Source of the DNA: Desulfovibrio sp.
GTDB taxonomy: Bacteria; Desulfobacterota; Desulfovibrionia; Desulfovibrionales; Desulfovibrionaceae
Reading direction: 5' to 3'
Length of the DNA stretch: 64,000 nucleotides
Assembly: GCA_016218665.1 (NCBI GenBank)
Contig: JACRDI010000028.1
Span: forward strand, 110,929-174,928
Shown: one piece after another, positions 61,095 to 64,000 of the stretch
Layout of the letters: each line of letters opens with the position of its first letter
Numbering within the stretch: position 1 is the first letter of the stretch
Made by a program: the position numbers and the translations under genes
Notes under the pieces: generated by a model
Database searches by the model: none
Seen by the model: the letters and a program-made list of their open reading frames with translations, nothing else
Told to the model about the DNA's origin: nothing

Positions 61095-61146
61095 CCAAAC
61101 GAAACGTCCCGGATGCGCGAAAGCGTATCCGGGACGTTTCGTTTGG
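61095..61146. repeat. Dispersed hairpin element with GAAA loop, copy 1
   Basis: Arms CCAAACGAAACGTCCCGG.. and ..CCGGGACGTTTCGTTTGG (24 bp with one mismatch) enclose GAAA. The element and its downstream GGAAGGTTCCGCG.GAAGTGCCGC recur at 63926-64000. It is probably a host-wide repeat family at gene ends. Confidence 0.8.
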
Positions 61147-61202
61147 GGAAGGTTCCGCGCGAAGTGCCGCGACACCCCATGAAAAGTCTTTGGAAAGGGG
61201 GT

Positions 61203-61241
61203 CCGGGGGGAGAACCTTTCTTCAGAAAGGTTTCCCCCCGG
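61203..61241. terminator. GC-rich stem after tyrS
   Basis: CCGGGGGGA-G-AACCTTTC and GAAAGGTTTCCCCCCGG pair with one bulge and a TTCA loop, eight bases past the tyrS stop. No good U-tract on either strand. It is the likely 3' end of the tyrS transcript. Confidence 0.55.
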
Positions 61242-61248
61242 TTCGTTC

Positions 61249-62532
61249 CTATCCCAATCTTACCAGCCCGTAGTTCTTCTTGCCCTTGCGCAGCACGGAG
61301 AACGCGCCGTGGGTGGCGTTCACCTCGCCCAGGAAGTCGTCCTGGGTGAGGGCTCTCGCCTCGGTGACCTTGTCGCCGTTGATGGAGACGGCTCCGGCCT
61401 GGATGTCCTTTCTGGCCTGGCCCTTGGAGGGGCAGAGGCCGAGGTCGACGAGGATCTGGGCCAGGTCCGGCAGCTCCGCGAACTGGTAGTCGCGCGCGGG
61501 CGCGGATTCCAGCGCCGCGGCCAGGGTGCCGTGGTCGGTGGAGCGCAGGTCGCCCTTGCCGAAGAGCGCGTCGGTGGCGGCCAGGACTTTTTTCAGCTCG
61601 TCCTCGCCGTGGACCATGATGGTGGTCTGGGCGGCCAGGGCCTTCTGTGCGGCGCGCTCCTGGGGGGCGCTGGCCACGCAGGCTTCCAGGGCCGCGATTT
61701 CCTCCTGGCCAAGGAAGGTGAAGTACTTGAGGAACTTCACCACGTCGGCGTCGTCGGTGTTGATCCAGAACTGGTAGAAGGCGTAGGGGCTGGTGAGGGC
61801 GCTGCTCATGAAGATGGCGCCCTTTTCGCTCTTGCCGAACTTCTTGCCCGAGGCCGTGGTGATGAGCGGGAAGGTGAGGGCGTACGCGTCGCCGGCGGCC
61901 TTCTTGCGGATGAGCTCGGTGCCGGCGGTGATGTTGCCCCACTGGTCGCCGCCGCCGATCTGCAAACGACAGCCGTATTCCTTGCAGAGGTGGTAGAAAT
62001 CAAAGCCCTGCAGGATCATGTAGCTGAACTCGGTGTAGGAGATGCCGACCTCTTCGCGGTCGATGCGGCCCTTCACCGAGTCTTTGGCGAGCATGTAGTT
62101 GACGGTGTAGTACTTGCCCACATCGCGCAGCAGCTCGATGGCGCTCATGTTCTTGACCCAGTCGTAGTTGTTCACCACCAGGGGCTTTTCCCCGGTGTTG
62201 CGCAGAACGAAGGCCTCCATCTGGGCCTTGATGCGGTCGGCCCGCGCGTGCACGGCCTCCTGGTTGGACAACTCGCGCTCCTTGTCCTTGCCGGAGGGAT
62301 CGCCGATGAGGCCGGTGGCGCCGCCCAAGAGGAAGATGGGCTTGTGCCCGGCGCGCAGCATGCGCACCAGGGAGAGCAGCGGCACCAGGTTGCCGATGTG
62401 CAGGCTCTCGGCCGTGGGATCGAAGCCGCAGTACATGTACTGGCCCGGGGTGTCGAGGTACTTGCGCAGGCCGTCGGCGTCGGAAACCTGGTGCACCAGG
62501 CCGCGCCAGGAAAGCTCGTCGAAAATGTTCAT
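61249..62532 (-). CDS. tyrS: Tyrosyl-tRNA synthetase
   Basis: The second ATG (62532) has GGAG five bases upstream. The 427-residue protein has class I signatures HIGN (45-48) and KFGKS (231-235), tyrosine-binding residues in YCGFDPTAESLHIG and GGGDQWGNI, and a C-terminal S4 RNA-binding domain at about 360-425 (SKGQARKDIQAGAVSINGDK). It attaches tyrosine to tRNA-Tyr in the cytosol. Length and motifs are complete. It lies downstream of a phosphodiesterase gene, 28 nt away, and may be cotranscribed. Confidence 0.96.
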   Translation of the reverse strand: MNIFDELSWRGLVHQVSDADGLRKYLDTPGQYMYCGFDPTAESLHIGNLVPLLSLVRMLRAGHKPIFLLGGATGLIGDPSGKDKERELSNQEAVHARADRIKAQMEAFVLRNTGEKPLVVNNYDWVKNMSAIELLRDVGKYYTVNYMLAKDSVKGRIDREEVGISYTEFSYMILQGFDFYHLCKEYGCRLQIGGGDQWGNITAGTELIRKKAAGDAYALTFPLITTASGKKFGKSEKGAIFMSSALTSPYAFYQFWINTDDADVVKFLKYFTFLGQEEIAALEACVASAPQERAAQKALAAQTTIMVHGEDELKKVLAATDALFGKGDLRSTDHGTLAAALESAPARDYQFAELPDLAQILVDLGLCPSKGQARKDIQAGAVSINGDKVTEARALTQDDFLGEVNATHGAFSVLRKGKKNYGLVRLG

Positions 62533-62560
62533 CATCGCTCCATATTCCTAGTCTGTGTCC

Positions 62561-63352
62561 CTAGTCTGCGTCAAAGCGCCAGGCGGCTATCTTGAGCGCC
62601 TGGCCGCTTGCGTCGTCGATGTCGAGGAGGGCGCCGTTCAAGGCGACGGGCCCGTCGGCCACTTCAAACCGTTCCGGGGCCGCAGTCAAGAACTTCCGCA
62701 GGATGGGCGCAACGCTCATGCCCAGGCAGGAATCCACGGGCCCGCTCATGCCGAGGTCGGTGATGAAGGCCGTGCCGTGCTTGAGCAGGCGCGCGTCGTT
62801 TGTCTGCACGTGGGTGTGCGTGCCGAGCACGGCCGAGACGCGGCCGTCCAGGTGCCAGCCCAGGCCCATTTTCTCGCTGGTGGCCTCGGCATGGAAGTCC
62901 ACCAGGCGGATCCTCACGTCAGGCTCCTCGGCGTCCAGCCGGGCCAGCAGCTCGTCGGCCTTGCGGAACGGGCAGTCCAGGGGCTGCATGTAGGTGCGGC
63001 CCAGCAAATTGAGCACCGCCACCGGCGGCAGGCCCTCTTTGCGCAGCACGCCCATGCCCCGGCCAGGCGTGCCCGGCGGGTAGTTGGCCGGGCGGATGAG
63101 CCTGTCCTCGCGCCCCATGAACGAGGGCATGTCCTTGAATTTCCAGATGTGGTTGCCGCTGGTGAGGAAGTCGAGCCCGGCGTTCAGCAGTTCCTTGGCG
63201 CCCTCGGCGGACAGGCCCAGCCCGCCCGACGCGTTCTCCGCGTTGGCCATGACGAGGTCCGCGCCCACCTCGGCCCGAATCGCCGCGATGTGCTTTTTGA
63301 CCGCCGTGCGGCCCGGCCGGCCCACGATGTCGCCCAGGAACAGGATGCGCAT
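62561..63352 (-). CDS. YmdB-family metallophosphoesterase (cyclic nucleotide phosphodiesterase)
   Basis: The start at 63352 gives 263 residues. It has the calcineurin-like plan: RILFLGDIVGRPGRTAVKKH, DLVMANAENASGGLG (Glu39/Asn40 region), DFLTSGNHIW with Asn67-His68, RIRLVDFHAEATSEKMG, then AVLGTHTHVQTND (His179, His181) and GTAFITDLGMSGP. YmdB proteins hydrolyse 2',3'-cyclic nucleotides and affect mRNA and biofilm control in Bacillus. It precedes tyrS with a small gap. In-frame upstream sequence is non-coding. Confidence 0.9.
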   Translation of the reverse strand: MRILFLGDIVGRPGRTAVKKHIAAIRAEVGADLVMANAENASGGLGLSAEGAKELLNAGLDFLTSGNHIWKFKDMPSFMGREDRLIRPANYPPGTPGRGMGVLRKEGLPPVAVLNLLGRTYMQPLDCPFRKADELLARLDAEEPDVRIRLVDFHAEATSEKMGLGWHLDGRVSAVLGTHTHVQTNDARLLKHGTAFITDLGMSGPVDSCLGMSVAPILRKFLTAAPERFEVADGPVALNGALLDIDDASGQALKIAAWRFDAD

Positions 63353-63534
63353 GGCGCGCAGCTTATCCGAGGCGGGCTGGCGCGGCAAGGGGCGAACAGG
63401 CGGCACGCATTGCCGGTGGCGGAAAGGCATGCACTCGCCGAACACCGCGCCCTGGCTGGCCGTGTGCAGCGCAGGGCGGGAATCGGGGGGAGGATGTGCG
63501 CAAGCGTGGGGGGAAGCCGGGCAGCGACGAAAAA

Positions 63535-63726
63535 TCAGGCCTTGTGCGGCACCGGGACAAAGTCCGCATCGTGCGCTGCCGCGTGCTCCAGCAGCCTGCC
63601 GCTGCAGGCCGCGACGCGCTGGACGATTCCCGCGTTTTTGTCCAGGCCGCAAAACGGCAGACAGAGAACGCACTCGCGGGATTTCTGCGGTCGGGAACCC
63701 ATGCGGGGAGCGGTATTTTTGTCCAT
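63535..63726 (-). CDS. Small Cys-containing protein of unknown function
   Basis: The ATG at 63726 has GAGGTGCGCG before it. The 63-residue product includes KSRECVLCLPFCGLDKN and a CxxC...C set that may bind metal, then GRLLEHAAAHDADFVPVPHK. The C-terminus is His- and Asp-containing. Composition is plausible for a real gene but there is no family match. The 182-nt spacer to the phosphodiesterase gene holds no other feature. Confidence 0.45.
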   Translation of the reverse strand: MDKNTAPRMGSRPQKSRECVLCLPFCGLDKNAGIVQRVAACSGRLLEHAAAHDADFVPVPHKA

Positions 63727-63872
63727 CGCGCACCTCGATGACGATTTATTATGTCTTGCATGGCATAATTCGGCGATGCGCGTCAAGCTTGATCGTCACG
63801 CGCCAGCGCCGCCGCCCCGGCGGGGCTCCGCTGCGCACCCCGCTGGGGTCGCCGCCCCCAGGCCCCCGGCAA

Positions 63873-63920
63873 GGGGCGCTGCCCCTTGACCCCGCCAGGG
63901 GGTATGCACCCCCTGGACCC
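63873..63920. repeat. 48-nt intergenic repeat, copy 2
   Basis: It begins GGGGCGCTGCCCCTTGACCC, ends GTATGCACCCCCTGGACCC and matches 60943-60990. The upstream 63810-63872 is a GC-rich stretch similar to the expanded form at 656-741. Region 63727-64000 contains only repeats. Confidence 0.75.
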
Positions 63921-63925
63921 GCATG

Positions 63926-64000
63926 CCAAACGAACCGTCCCGGACGCGCAAAGCGCGGCCGGGACGTTTCGTTTGGGGAAGGTTCCGCGGGAAGTGCCGC
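63926..64000. repeat. Dispersed hairpin element, copy 2 (cut by window end)
   Basis: CCAAACGAACCGTCCCGGAC.. and ..CCGGGACGTTTCGTTTGG repeat the hairpin at 61095-61146, with a few changes in the arm and loop. The downstream GGAAGGTTCCGCGGGAAGTG matches as well, so the repeat unit is at least 75 nt and continues past the window. Confidence 0.8.

Noticed and set aside
61095..61146. Riboswitch upstream of a gene
   Set aside because: The element is an inverted repeat between gene ends, recurs at 63926, and has no downstream gene on the proper strand; a structural 3' repeat is more likely.

Overview
This is a GC-rich bacterial chromosome carrying one complete-looking prophage of about 49.6 kb (2178-51749) inside otherwise ordinary housekeeping DNA. 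The host is probably a delta-proteobacterium of the Desulfovibrionaceae type. That placement is an inference from gene content (PhoU, DciA/DUF721, a Na+/solute-symporter histidine kinase with an HD-GYP partner, NHLP-type peptides), codon use, and GC-rich hairpin repeats between genes. No rRNA or other decisive marker is present.

Left host flank (1-2177): the 3' part of phoU, a 420-nt spacer with structured repeats, dciA, a small Rho-N-like protein, then tRNA-Gln(CUG) and tRNA-Glu(UUC). The prophage is integrated in the 3' half of tRNA-Glu: a 44-nt identity (2178-2221 and 51706-51749) forms attL and attR. The intact tRNA is rebuilt at attL, and its original terminator is left 49.5 kb away beyond attR.

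Prophage layout. Next to attL are a tyrosine integrase, an HTH/excisionase-like protein, a tandem ribbon-helix-helix protein and two divergent HTH regulators around an operator-like dyad. A lower-GC cargo block follows (Sel1-repeat secreted protein, ClpP-fold SDH-type protease, small partner). Everything from 7.4 to 51.6 kb then runs on the minus strand. Read in transcription order from attR these genes are: DnaB-like helicase; many small, often Cys-rich early genes; a CI-like/DUF4258 pair; ASCH and MazG-like proteins; cytosine-C5 and adenine-N6 methyltransferases; a replication initiator; terminase; a holin/endolysin/spanin lysis cassette (including an embedded Rz1 gene); portal, scaffold and N4-gp56-type capsid; adaptors; tail fiber; tail nozzle; candidate ejection proteins; and a 3153-residue polyvalent protein. 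No tail-tube, sheath or tape-measure gene is visible, so a short-tailed (podovirus-like) temperate phage is likely.

Right host flank (51750-64000): a periplasmic rhodanese; a compact minus-strand group of two NHLP-leader-type precursor peptides and a membrane M50 metalloprotease with a PqqD-like region; a convergently regulated-looking signalling pair (symporter-PAS-histidine kinase and REC-DUF3369-HD-GYP); tyrS; a YmdB-family phosphodiesterase; and dispersed hairpin repeats.

The most novel item is the NHLP/M50 group at 52.5-54.9 kb. Both precursors end in a GG followed by a short conserved core, and one of them is frameshifted by an 11-bp tandem duplication, which may be a reversible switch. 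Within the phage, the strongest unusual items are the giant polyvalent protein with a zincin motif, a cytosine methyltransferase with seven degenerate repeats in its target-recognition region, a single-chain tandem RHH regulator, and matched 12-bp-spaced candidate integrase arm sites at both ends.
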